Shown: one piece after another, positions 16,459 to 24,514 of the stretch
Position numbering within the stretch: the first letter of the stretch is position 1
Layout: every line of letters starts with the position of its first letter
Source of the DNA: Mycolicibacterium arenosum
GTDB lineage: Bacteria > Actinomycetota > Actinomycetes > Mycobacteriales > Mycobacteriaceae
Assembly (NCBI RefSeq): GCF_024320865.1
Contig: NZ_JANDBD010000015.1
Location: forward strand, 62,001 to 126,000
Reading direction: 5' to 3'
DNA length: 64,000 bases
The notes under the pieces: generated by a model
The model's database searches: none
The model's input: only the letters and a program-made list of their open reading frames with translations
Told to the model about the DNA's origin: nothing
Position numbers and translations under genes: made by a program

Positions 16459-18282
16459 TCACGCGAGGTAGTCGGGGGGCAGGCCGTTCAGCATGTCCTT
16501 GCACATCCGCACGGCGTACTCGGAACTGCCGCCGCCGACGATCAGCGCGGCGAAGGCCAGGTCACCGCGGTAGCCGGCGAACCAGGCGTGCGATCCGCCG
16601 TTGTATTCGGCCTCGCCCGTCTTGCCGCGGACGTCGCCGCTGCCGTTGAGTTCCTTCGCTGTGCCGTTGGTCACGACCAGCTGCATCATGGGGCGCAGCG
16701 CGTCGACCATCTTCGGCGAGATCGGCAGCGCGTCGCCGTTCAGCTTCGTGGGCTTGCCCTCGATCAACTGCGGCACCGGGGTCCTGCCTGCGGCCACCGT
16801 CGCCGCGACCATGGCCATGCCGAACGGACTCGCCAGCACCTTGCCCTGGCCGAATCCGTCCTCCGTGCGCTCGGCGAGGTCGACGGTGGGGGGCACCGAA
16901 CCCGTCAGCGTGGTGATGCCGTCGACCTCGTAGTCGACCCCGAGTCCGTACTGCGCTGCGGCCGTGGTCAGTCCGCGCGGCGGCATCTTGCTGGCGAGTT
17001 CGGCGAACGTGGTGTTGCACGAACTCGCGAACGCCCGCGACATCGGCACGGTGCCGAGGTCGAAGCCGCCGTAGTTGGGCACCGTGCGGTGGCCGATGTC
17101 GGCGGTGCCGGGGCAGCCGAGCAGCGTGTTGGGTGTGGCCATGTCGCGGTCGACCGCGGCACCGGCGGTGACGATCTTGAACGTCGAGCCGGGTGGGTAC
17201 AGGCCCGTCGTGGCGACGGGGCCGTCGGCGTCGGCGGCCGGATTCTGTGCGACGGCGAGGATCTCACCGGTGGACGGCTTGATCGCCACGATCATCGCCT
17301 TCTTGCCGACCATGTTCACCGCGTCCTGCGCGGCGTTCTGGACCGCCCTGTCGAGGCTGATCGTGATCGACGGGGCGGGCGCGCCGGGCACCTCGTTGAG
17401 GACGTCGACGTCGCCGCCGTTCTGATTGACGGTGACCACCCGCCAGCCGGCTTGACCGTCGAGTTCGTCCGCCACGGACTTCTTGACCTCGTTGACGATC
17501 GCGGGTGCGAACCGGTCGTCGGTGGCGAGCATGTCCTCCTGCGGCGTGATCACGACCCCCGGTCGTTGCGCCAGTGCGGCTTTCACCGTGTCGTGGTCGG
17601 CCTGGCGCAGCGTGATGAGGGTCAAGGGGGTGGCCGAGGAGCTGGCCTGTTCGGCGAGTCGCTGCGCGTCGAGCGTGTTGTCGAACGGCCGCAGCGCGTC
17701 GACGATCGCCTGCGCCGTCGGCATCAACTCACCCGCGGCCGCCTTGGCGTCCAGCGCGTAGCCGTAGCGGTAGCCCGGCACCAGCACGTCCGTGCCGCCG
17801 CGCTCGTTGACCGACGCGCGTCGCGGCGGATCGGCGCGTAACGCGAACGTCTGGTTCTCCCCCAGGTTGGGATGCAGATCCGTTGTGCTCCAACGGACTT
17901 CCCAGCTGCCCTCCTCGCGCAGCATGTTCAGCTGCCCGTCGTAGGTCCAGATGCGGTTCTTAGGCAGGTGCCACGTGTAGCGGTAGGTGACCGTCCCGGT
18001 GTCCTCGGCGTACTTGGAACTCAGGACCTGCGCGTCGAGGGATTCCGCCTGCAGGCCGGCCCACGCCTCGTTGAGCGCCGCCCGTGCATCGGCGGGCTTG
18101 TCGCTGAGTTCGGCGGCCGCTGCCGTGTCGCCCTTCGCGAGCGCGGCGAAGAACTGCTCGGCGGTGGGCTCCGGGCCGAGCGGCTTCGGAGTGCAGGCGC
18201 TCAGGAGTCCGGCCGACCCGATGACCGTGGCGATGGTCAGCATGCCTGTGACGCGTGTGACGAATGGTGCGTTAGTTGCCAT
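16459..18282 (-). CDS. Penicillin-binding lipoprotein (Rv2864c orthologue)
   Basis: A 607-residue class B type penicillin-binding protein. It has a signal peptide with a lipobox (GLLSAC), an NTF2-like/MecA N-terminal domain (about residues 35-150), a dimerisation region, and a transpeptidase domain. The active-site motifs are S366-TFK, S421-CN and K554-TG, all intact. It should cross-link peptidoglycan outside the membrane and bind beta-lactams. It is followed by the DUF1707 gene after 26 nt on the same strand, an arrangement kept in M. tuberculosis. Confidence 0.95.
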   Translation of the reverse strand: MATNAPFVTRVTGMLTIATVIGSAGLLSACTPKPLGPEPTAEQFFAALAKGDTAAAAELSDKPADARAALNEAWAGLQAESLDAQVLSSKYAEDTGTVTYRYTWHLPKNRIWTYDGQLNMLREEGSWEVRWSTTDLHPNLGENQTFALRADPPRRASVNERGGTDVLVPGYRYGYALDAKAAAGELMPTAQAIVDALRPFDNTLDAQRLAEQASSSATPLTLITLRQADHDTVKAALAQRPGVVITPQEDMLATDDRFAPAIVNEVKKSVADELDGQAGWRVVTVNQNGGDVDVLNEVPGAPAPSITISLDRAVQNAAQDAVNMVGKKAMIVAIKPSTGEILAVAQNPAADADGPVATTGLYPPGSTFKIVTAGAAVDRDMATPNTLLGCPGTADIGHRTVPNYGGFDLGTVPMSRAFASSCNTTFAELASKMPPRGLTTAAAQYGLGVDYEVDGITTLTGSVPPTVDLAERTEDGFGQGKVLASPFGMAMVAATVAAGRTPVPQLIEGKPTKLNGDALPISPKMVDALRPMMQLVVTNGTAKELNGSGDVRGKTGEAEYNGGSHAWFAGYRGDLAFAALIVGGGSSEYAVRMCKDMLNGLPPDYLA

Positions 18283-18363
18283 TGGGGCTGATGTTAAGAG
18301 TGCGAACGCCCAACGTCCCGTAGGCGCACCGACATCAGTTCGTGATCGAGCCGAAATTTCTCG

Positions 18364-19218
18364 TCAGTCGAGCAGGACCGTCGCGAAGGTGCCGACTTCT
18401 TCGAACCCGATCCGCGCGTAGGTGGCTCGGGCGACGGTGTTGTAGCTGTTGACGTACAGGCTCGCGGTGCGCCCGCCACGCACGATCGCCGCCGACAGCG
18501 TCGCCGTGCCCGCGGCCCCGAGACCGCGGCCGCGCCAGTCGGGATGGACCCACACGCCCTGGATCTGACCGACCGCGGGTGATTGCGAACCGACCTCGGC
18601 CTTGAACACCACCTGGCCGCGGTCGAAGCGCGCCCACGCGCGGCCGGCGGCGATCAGGCCGGCGACGCGCCTGCGGTAGCCGCGGCCACCGTCGCCCAGC
18701 CTCGGATCGATGCCGACCTCGCCGATGAACATGTCGATGGCGGCGACGAGGTACGCGTCGAGTTCCTCCATGCGCACCGGTCGCACCAGGGGGTCGCTCG
18801 CGCAGCGGGGCGCGGCGTTCAACGCCATCAGCGGCTGCACCTCGCGCACGTCGCGAGCGGGACCCCACGCACCCTCCAGCCGCCGCCACATGGGCAGCAC
18901 CAGCTCGGCCCGTCCGACGAGGGACGAGCACCGGCGTGCGCCGCTCATCGCCTTGTCCGCGAACGCGTTCAGGTCGTTGAGCTCACCGCGCAGTGGGATC
19001 AGATTGGCACCCGCGTAACACAGCGACCGGCTCGGGCGGGTGCGCGTCCAGAGTTCACCGCCGATCGCCGTGGGGTCGACACCGTGATCGGCCACCCGCG
19101 AGGCGACCATGCACGACCCGACGGGATCGTCGTCGAGCACGCGGCGCACCATGGCGGCGTCTCGCACCACGGTGACGCGTCGTTCATCCGCGAGACGAAA
19201 CAACGGAGGAGCCGACAT
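18364..19218 (-). CDS. GNAT-family N-acetyltransferase with DUF4081 (Rv2867c orthologue)
   Basis: A 284-residue protein, the same length as Rv2867c. The N-terminal half is a DUF4081 region; the C-terminal half is a GNAT fold with VWVHPDWRGRGLGAAGTATL as the acetyl-CoA binding motif and LYVNSYNTVARATYARIGFEEVG as the last helix and strand. The ATG at 19218 is preceded by AGGGGGG and is preferred to the codon 20 residues earlier. The substrate is unknown. It sits 70 nt after ispG on the same strand. Confidence 0.9.
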   Translation of the reverse strand: MSAPPLFRLADERRVTVVRDAAMVRRVLDDDPVGSCMVASRVADHGVDPTAIGGELWTRTRPSRSLCYAGANLIPLRGELNDLNAFADKAMSGARRCSSLVGRAELVLPMWRRLEGAWGPARDVREVQPLMALNAAPRCASDPLVRPVRMEELDAYLVAAIDMFIGEVGIDPRLGDGGRGYRRRVAGLIAAGRAWARFDRGQVVFKAEVGSQSPAVGQIQGVWVHPDWRGRGLGAAGTATLSAAIVRGGRTASLYVNSYNTVARATYARIGFEEVGTFATVLLD

Positions 19219-19288
19219 CCGGACCCCCCTCTCACAATCGGGTGCGCTAACGACCACAGGAGCGGTGACTCCGCTCACAGGATCACGA

Positions 19289-20446
19289 TCAGCTTACGGT
19301 CACCACCGGCGAACCGCCCGCACTTCCCTCCGGGTTCATCTCCTCGGCGATTCGCAGCGCCTCCTCGATGAGGGTCTCGACGATCTGCTGCTCGGGAACG
19401 GTCTTGATAACCTCACCGCGAACGAAGATCTGCCCCTTGCCGTTTCCGGACGCGACACCGAGGTCGGCCTCACGCGCCTCGCCGGGACCGTTCACCACAC
19501 AGCCCATGACCGCGACCCGCAGCGGCACGTTCATGCCCTCCAGCCCCGCCGTGACCTCGTTGGCCAGTTTGTAGACGTCGACCTGCGCGCGACCGCACGA
19601 CGGGCAGGACACGATCTCCAGCCCGCGCGGCCGCAGGTTGAGCGACTCGAGAATCTGGTTGCCGACCTTGATCTCCTCGACCGGCGGCGCCGACAGCGAC
19701 ACCCGGATGGTGTCGCCGATCCCACGGGACAGCAGGGCGCCGAAGGCGACGGCTGACTTGATGGTGCCCTGGAAGGCGGGCCCGGCCTCGGTGACTCCGA
19801 GGTGCAGCGGGTAGTCGCATTGCGCGGCGAGCTGTTCGTAGGCCTCCACCATGATGACCGGGTCGTTGTGCTTGACGCTGATCTTGATGTCGCCGAAGCC
19901 GTGTTCCTCGAACAGCGACGCCTCCCACAACGCCGACTCGACGAGCGCCTCCGGGGTGGCCTTGCCGTACTTCTCCATCATCCGCTTGTCGAGCGAGCCG
20001 GCGTTGACGCCGATGCGGATCGGAATGCCCGCGGCGGCAGCGGCTTTCGCGACCTCTCCGACCCGGCCGTCGAACTCCTTGATGTTGCCGGGGTTCACCC
20101 GCACCGCCGCACAGCCGGCGTCGATCGCCGCGAAGATGTACTTCGGCTGGAAGTGGATGTCGGCGATCACCGGAATGTTCGCCTTCGCCGCGATGGCGGG
20201 CAGCGCGTCGGCGTCCTCCTGCCGAGGACACGCGACGCGGACGATGTCGCAGCCCGACGCGGTCAGTTCCGCGATCTGCTGCAGCGTCGCGTTGATGTCG
20301 TGTGTCTTCGTGGTGCACATCGACTGGACCGCGATCGGATGGTCGCTGCCGACGCCTACGGTGCCGACCATGAGCTGCCTGGTCTTGCGGCGGGGCGCGA
20401 GGACGGGCGGCGGTGGGGCCGGGATGCCCAACCCGATGGTGGTCAT
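19289..20446 (-). CDS. ispG: 4-hydroxy-3-methylbut-2-en-1-yl diphosphate synthase IspG (GcpE)
   Basis: A 385-residue IspG of the short bacterial type. The TIM-barrel part begins RKTRQLMVGTVGVG and the C-terminal [4Fe-4S] domain has SCPSCGRAQVD, CVVNGPGEA and the final iron-ligand Cys region. It converts MEcPP to HMBPP in the MEP isoprenoid pathway. It lies 24 nt after rip1 and one gene after dxr, which catalyses an earlier step of the same pathway. The dxr-rip1-ispG order is the same as in M. tuberculosis. Confidence 0.97.
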   Translation of the reverse strand: MTTIGLGIPAPPPPVLAPRRKTRQLMVGTVGVGSDHPIAVQSMCTTKTHDINATLQQIAELTASGCDIVRVACPRQEDADALPAIAAKANIPVIADIHFQPKYIFAAIDAGCAAVRVNPGNIKEFDGRVGEVAKAAAAAGIPIRIGVNAGSLDKRMMEKYGKATPEALVESALWEASLFEEHGFGDIKISVKHNDPVIMVEAYEQLAAQCDYPLHLGVTEAGPAFQGTIKSAVAFGALLSRGIGDTIRVSLSAPPVEEIKVGNQILESLNLRPRGLEIVSCPSCGRAQVDVYKLANEVTAGLEGMNVPLRVAVMGCVVNGPGEAREADLGVASGNGKGQIFVRGEVIKTVPEQQIVETLIEEALRIAEEMNPEGSAGGSPVVTVS

Positions 20447-20470
20447 GCGCGATCTCCTTAAGAAGGCCGA

Positions 20471-21694
20471 CTACTGGAACAGGCTGATGGGGTTGACCAG
20501 GTCCGCGGTGACGGTCAACAGCATGTAGGCGCCCACCACCGCGAGCACGACGTAGGTGGCGGGCATCAACTTCAGATAGTCCACCGGACCCGCGGGCAGC
20601 AGCCCGCGCGCCTTGCGGAGCATGTTGCGGAGTTTCTCGTAGGTCGCCACCGCGATGTGGCCGCCGTCGAACGGCAGCAGCGGCACGAGGTTGATCGCAC
20701 CGAGAACGAAGTTCAACTGCGCGAGAAGGAACCAGAAGATGACCCACAGATCGTTCTCGACCGCTTCACCGCCGAGTCGGCTGGCGCCCACGACGCTGAT
20801 GGGCGTCTCCGGGTCGCGCTCGCCGCCGGTGATCGACGAGGCGAGCGCGCCGATCTTGGTCGGAATCTTGACCAGCGCCTTGCCCAGTTCCACGGCGAGG
20901 TCGCCGGTGAACGCGAACGTGGCGGGCACCGCGGACAGCGGGTTGTACTGCGCGGGTGGCGTCGGATCGGTGCCCGCGCTGATACCCATGGCGCCGACCG
21001 AGGTGGGCTCGGCCGCGTCCTTCGAGGTGTAACGCTGCGTCTGCTGGACGTTGACGTCGAGTGTCAGGCGCTGTCCGTCCCGCTCCACCACCACGGGCAC
21101 CAGGCCGCTCGACGCGCGCGTCGCGGCCACCACGTCGTCGGGGCTGTTCACGTCGCGATCACCGATCTTGACGATGACGTCGCCCGGCTTCATCCCGGCC
21201 ACCGCAGCCGGCCCAGGATCAGTGCAGTCCGCGTACGTGCCGGGCGCGGTCTCGGGGGCCACACAGCTGGTCTTGCTGACCACCGGCGTCGTGGACGGGT
21301 GCAGGTTCGGCAGGCCCCACACGTTGGCGATCCCGTAGATGATCACCAGGCCGAGAACGAAGTTCATCGCAGGCCCGGCGAACAGCACGGCGATGCGCTT
21401 CCACGGCTTCTGCCGGTACATCGCGTACTTCTCGTCCTCGGGCGCGATCTCGTCGTGCGGCGTCATCCCGGCGATATCGCAGAAGCCACCGAGCGGGATG
21501 GCCTTCACGCCGTACTCGGTGTACCCGCGCTCGTTCGGCTTCTTCGTCGACCACAGCGTGGGCCCGAAGCCCACGAAGTAGCGCCGCACCTTCATCCCGG
21601 TCGCCCGAGCCGCCCACATGTGGCCGCACTCGTGCCACGCCACCGACACCAGAATGGCGAGGGCCGTGACCACGATGCCCACTACGTACATCAT
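20471..21694 (-). CDS. rip1: Site-2 intramembrane zinc metalloprotease Rip1 (Rv2869c)
   Basis: A 407-residue M50/S2P protease. The zinc motif HECGH is at residues 21-25 in the first membrane helix, a PDZ domain lies at about 120-220 (GPAAVAGMKPGDVIVKIGD), and the third metal ligand is in LVPLLPFDGGH. M. tuberculosis Rip1 cleaves the anti-sigma factors RskA, RslA and RsmA and so affects SigK, SigL and SigM. The ATG overlaps the dxr stop by 4 nt (ATGA). Its position one gene from MPT83/MPT70 and dipZ, SigK targets in M. tuberculosis, is notable. Confidence 0.96.
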   Translation of the reverse strand: MMYVVGIVVTALAILVSVAWHECGHMWAARATGMKVRRYFVGFGPTLWSTKKPNERGYTEYGVKAIPLGGFCDIAGMTPHDEIAPEDEKYAMYRQKPWKRIAVLFAGPAMNFVLGLVIIYGIANVWGLPNLHPSTTPVVSKTSCVAPETAPGTYADCTDPGPAAVAGMKPGDVIVKIGDRDVNSPDDVVAATRASSGLVPVVVERDGQRLTLDVNVQQTQRYTSKDAAEPTSVGAMGISAGTDPTPPAQYNPLSAVPATFAFTGDLAVELGKALVKIPTKIGALASSITGGERDPETPISVVGASRLGGEAVENDLWVIFWFLLAQLNFVLGAINLVPLLPFDGGHIAVATYEKLRNMLRKARGLLPAGPVDYLKLMPATYVVLAVVGAYMLLTVTADLVNPISLFQ

Positions 21695-22866
21695 CGGGTG
21701 CGAACAACCTCCTGTGCTGACGCCGCGGCGAGCAGCTCCTGTGCTCTCGCGCGGGCCCAGTCCTGCGCGTCGAGTACCTCGTCCACGGTAGCCGGTTCCG
21801 CGGACCACTGATCTGCGGCGTGCAGCACGTCGGCCACGGTGCGCACGATCGACGGGAACCGGATGCGACCGGCGAGGAAGGCCTCGGCGGCCTCCTCGTT
21901 CGCCGCGTTGTAGACGGCGGTCAGGCAACCGCCGCGGGTGCCCGCCTCGCGGGCGAGCGCGACGGCGGGGAAGACGTCGTCGTCGAGGGGTTCGAAATCC
22001 CAGGTGGACGCCGTGGTGAAGTCGCACGCCAGCGCGGCGGCGGGCACGCGGGCGGGCCACCCCAGCGCCAGCGCGATCGGCAGCTTCATGTCCGGGGGGC
22101 TGGCCTGCGCGATGGTCGACCCGTCGGTGAACGTCACCATCGAGTGCACGATCGACTGCGGGTGCACGACGACCTCGATGCGGTCGTAATCGACGCCGAA
22201 CAGCAGGTGGGTTTCGATGAGCTCCAGACCCTTGTTCACCAGGGACGCCGAATTCAGCGTGTTCATCGGGCCCATGGACCAGGTGGGGTGCGCGCCGGCC
22301 TGCTCGGGGGTGACGTCCTCGAGCGCCTCGGCGGCCCAGCCGCGGAACGGGCCGCCCGACGCGGTCAGCACGATCTTGGCCACCTCGTCAGCCGTCCCGC
22401 TGCGCAGGCACTGCGCCATCGCTGAGTGCTCGGAGTCGACGGGCACGATCTGGCCCGGTGCGGCGGCCTTGAGCACCAGCGGGCCACCCGCGACGAGCGA
22501 TTCCTTGTTGGCCAGCGCGAGCCGCGCGCCGGAGTCCAGTGCCGCCAGCGTCGGCCGCAGACCGAGGGCGCCGACCAGCGCGTTGAGCACGACGTCGGCC
22601 TCGGTCTCCTGGACCAGCGTCGTGACGGCGTCCGGGCCCGCGTACGGCACGTCGCCCAGCCGTGCGGCGGCGTCGGCGTCCGCCACCGCGACGTTCGCCA
22701 CGCCCGTCTGCGCGCGCTGCCGGGCCAGCAGATCGGGGTTCCCACCGCCCGCGGCGAGCCCCACGACCTCGAAGCGGTCGGGGTTGGCCGCGATGACCTC
22801 GAGCGCCTGGGTACCGATCGACCCGGTGCTGCCCAGGATCAGAACCCGGAGACGGTTGTCGCTCAC
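21691..22866 (-). CDS. dxr: 1-deoxy-D-xylulose-5-phosphate reductoisomerase
   Basis: A 391-residue Dxr. The N-terminal NADPH fold starts VLILGSTGSIGTQALEVI, and the metal and substrate region shows VPVDSEHSA and SMGPMNTLNSASLVNKG. It makes MEP from DXP and is the target of fosmidomycin. The GTG at 22866 gives a normal N-terminus; the open frame continues upstream but that extension lacks family similarity and crosses the promoter region of the divergent fasciclin gene. It is the first gene of the dxr-rip1-ispG unit. Confidence 0.96.
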   Translation of the reverse strand: MSDNRLRVLILGSTGSIGTQALEVIAANPDRFEVVGLAAGGGNPDLLARQRAQTGVANVAVADADAAARLGDVPYAGPDAVTTLVQETEADVVLNALVGALGLRPTLAALDSGARLALANKESLVAGGPLVLKAAAPGQIVPVDSEHSAMAQCLRSGTADEVAKIVLTASGGPFRGWAAEALEDVTPEQAGAHPTWSMGPMNTLNSASLVNKGLELIETHLLFGVDYDRIEVVVHPQSIVHSMVTFTDGSTIAQASPPDMKLPIALALGWPARVPAAALACDFTTASTWDFEPLDDDVFPAVALAREAGTRGGCLTAVYNAANEEAAEAFLAGRIRFPSIVRTVADVLHAADQWSAEPATVDEVLDAQDWARARAQELLAAASAQEVVRTR

Positions 22867-22936
22867 CGGCCCATTGTGCCGCGACCGCGGTCCCGAAACG
22901 AAAATGTGACACGAATCTGACGGAAGGCTGTGAGTG

Positions 22937-22964
22937 CCATCCGTCATGGGTACTAGCTCGAATG
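22937..22964 (+). promoter_or_regulatory. SigK-type promoter of the MPT83-like gene
   Basis: CCATCC at 22937-22942 and CGAATG at 22959-22964 are separated by 16 nt. The same core, CATCC-N16-CGAAT, stands before dipZ. From memory this is close to the SigK promoter of M. tuberculosis mpt83/mpt70. The predicted start gives a 5' leader of about 45-50 nt containing GGAGTGA before the ATG. Confidence 0.65.
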
Positions 22965-23017
22965 CAGATCGAGGACGGCGGCCGGTGTCGTCCCGCAACA
23001 CATTGGAGTGAGACAAC

Positions 23018-23713
23018 ATGAACGCAGCGCACCGTAAGAGCTTCGCGGCAGTGGGTTTGACCGCCGTCGCCATTCTCGGCGTATCCGCGTGTTCGAGCGA
23101 TACCGCCAGCGACACCGCGAGCAGCGTCTCCAGCAGTGCCAGCAGCATCTCGTCGAGCGTTGCGAGCAGCACCACCTCGGCCCCCGCGATGACGGGCGCC
23201 GCCGACCCCGCCGCCGACCTGGTGGGCACCGGGTGCGCGGCCTACGGCGAGGCGAACCCCTCCGGACCCGGTTCCATCGTCGGCATGTCCACCGAGCCGG
23301 TGGCCACCGCCGCCTCGGGCAACCCGGAGCTGTCGACGCTGGTGTCGGCGCTGTCGGGCAAGCTGAACCCGAACGTCAACCTGGTCGAGACCCTGAACTC
23401 GAACCCGGCCCTCACGGTGTTCGCTCCGACCAATGACGCGTTCGCCAAGCTCCCCCCGGAGACCCTCGAGACGCTCAAGACCGACTCGGACCTGCTGAGC
23501 AGCATCCTCACCTACCACGTCGTCGAGGGCCAGGCGAGCCCCGCGCAGGTCGTGGGCGACCACAAGACCCTGCAGGGCGGCAACGTCACGGTGACCGGTG
23601 AAGGCGAGGGCATCAAGGTCAACGACGCCGGCCTGGTGTGCGGCGGCGTGAAGACCGCGAACGCGACCGTCTACATGATCGACACCGTGCTGATGCCGCC
23701 CGCCGCGGGCTGA
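23018..23713 (+). CDS. mpt83: Fasciclin-domain lipoprotein (MPT83-like)
   Basis: A 231-residue secreted lipoprotein with signal peptide and lipobox (LGVSAC), a Ser/Thr/Ala-rich linker (about residues 27-60) that looks glycosylation-prone, and a single C-terminal fasciclin (FAS1) domain with LTVFAPTNDAFAKL and YHVVEGQ. MPT83 is a cell-surface antigen in M. tuberculosis, regulated by SigK. The gene here is followed by an MPT70-like gene. A GGAGTGA ribosome-binding site precedes the ATG. Distinguishing true MPT83 orthology from other FAS1 lipoproteins would need a phylogeny; synteny favours it. Confidence 0.88.
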   Translation: MNAAHRKSFAAVGLTAVAILGVSACSSDTASDTASSVSSSASSISSSVASSTTSAPAMTGAADPAADLVGTGCAAYGEANPSGPGSIVGMSTEPVATAASGNPELSTLVSALSGKLNPNVNLVETLNSNPALTVFAPTNDAFAKLPPETLETLKTDSDLLSSILTYHVVEGQASPAQVVGDHKTLQGGNVTVTGEGEGIKVNDAGLVCGGVKTANATVYMIDTVLMPPAAG

Positions 23714-23739
23714 TCTGCGCGACACCGGAACCCACGGTC

Positions 23740-23780
23740 GGCGCCTCGCCGCGAACTCCCCGTGCCCGCGGCGGGGCGCC
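23740..23780 (+). terminator. Strong hairpin between the two fasciclin genes
   Basis: A 14-bp stem (23740-23753 with 23767-23780) with a 13-nt loop; one position is a G-U wobble in RNA. It is G+C-rich and not followed by a T run. It may be a mycobacterial-type terminator, partial attenuator or mRNA-stabilising structure that lowers MPT70-like expression relative to MPT83-like. Confidence 0.5.
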
Positions 23781-23826
23781 GTCCGTGTCTCTTGAAACCG
23801 AACACCTCACGAATAGGACTGAACGC

Positions 23827-24423
23827 ATGAACATCTCGAAGACCACGAAGTGTCTGACCATCGCCGCCGCCACGTCGGGCTTGCTGTTGGCCTCGGCGGG
23901 TGTCGCGAACGCCGAACTCGTCGGCCCCGGTTGCGCCGCGTACGCAGCGCAGAACCCGGTCGGCCCCGGATCGGTGATGGGCATGGCTCAGGACCCGGTC
24001 GCCGTGGCGGCGTCCAACAACCCGATGCTCACCACGCTCACGTCGGCGCTGTCCGGCAAGCTGAATCCGAACGTGAACCTCGTCGACACGCTCAACAGCG
24101 CACCGGCTCTCACCGTGTTCGCACCGACCGATGAGGCCTTCGCGAAGATCGATCCGGCCACGATCGAGACGCTGAAGACCGACTCCGCTCTGCTGACCAA
24201 GATCCTCACCTACCACGTTGTCGAGGGTCAGGCCTCACCCGCGCAGGTCGTGGGCACCCACAAGACCATGGAGGGTGCCGACGTGACCGTCACCAACACC
24301 AGCATGGGCATGGGTCTGCCCGGCGATCTCAAGGTGAACGACGCGACCGTGGCTTGCGGTGGCGTGCAGACCGCCAACGCCACCGTCTACCTCATCGACA
24401 CGGTGCTGATGCCCCCGATGTGA
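23827..24423 (+). CDS. mpt70: Secreted fasciclin-domain protein (MPT70-like)
   Basis: A 198-residue protein with a Sec signal peptide ending at the ASAGVANA-ELVG cleavage site, no lipobox, and one FAS1 domain nearly identical in layout to the upstream MPT83-like protein (LNPNVNLVDTLNSAPALT, FAPTDEAFAKI, YHVVEGQASPAQVVG). It is therefore the soluble counterpart of the lipoprotein, as MPT70 is to MPT83. AGGA lies about 8 nt before the ATG. A CGAATA at 23810-23815 resembles the SigK -10 but has no matching -35. Confidence 0.88.
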   Translation: MNISKTTKCLTIAAATSGLLLASAGVANAELVGPGCAAYAAQNPVGPGSVMGMAQDPVAVAASNNPMLTTLTSALSGKLNPNVNLVDTLNSAPALTVFAPTDEAFAKIDPATIETLKTDSALLTKILTYHVVEGQASPAQVVGTHKTMEGADVTVTNTSMGMGLPGDLKVNDATVACGGVQTANATVYLIDTVLMPPM

Positions 24424-24439
24424 TTCGACGCCAGTTCGA

Positions 24440-24475
24440 GTCAGCCCGGCCAACCGGCCGGGCTGACTTCGTTTT
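24440..24475 (+). terminator. Rho-independent terminator after the MPT70-like gene
   Basis: A perfect 12-bp stem (24440-24451 with 24456-24467), loop AACC, followed by TTCGTTTT. It lies 17 nt after the stop codon and separates the fasciclin genes from dipZ. Confidence 0.9.
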
Positions 24476-24481
24476 GGTCCA

Positions 24482-24508
24482 CATCCAAAAGCGTTGCAGC
24501 TGCGAATA
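24482..24508 (+). promoter_or_regulatory. SigK-type promoter of dipZ
   Basis: CATCC at 24482-24486, 16 nt, then CGAATA at 24503-24508. Core and spacing are identical to the element before the MPT83-like gene. The -10 ends 6 nt before the ATG at 24515, so the transcript should start at or next to the start codon (leaderless). Confidence 0.65.
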
Positions 24509-24514
24509 ACTCAT

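Noticed and set aside
20657..21811. Open frame opposite rip1
   Set aside because: No family features; it covers the rip1 frame and its composition is the usual shadow of high-G+C third positions.
23810..23815. Independent SigK promoter for the MPT70-like gene
   Set aside because: CGAATA is present but the -35 position 16 nt upstream reads CTCTT, not CATCC; the word may belong to the Shine-Dalgarno surroundings.
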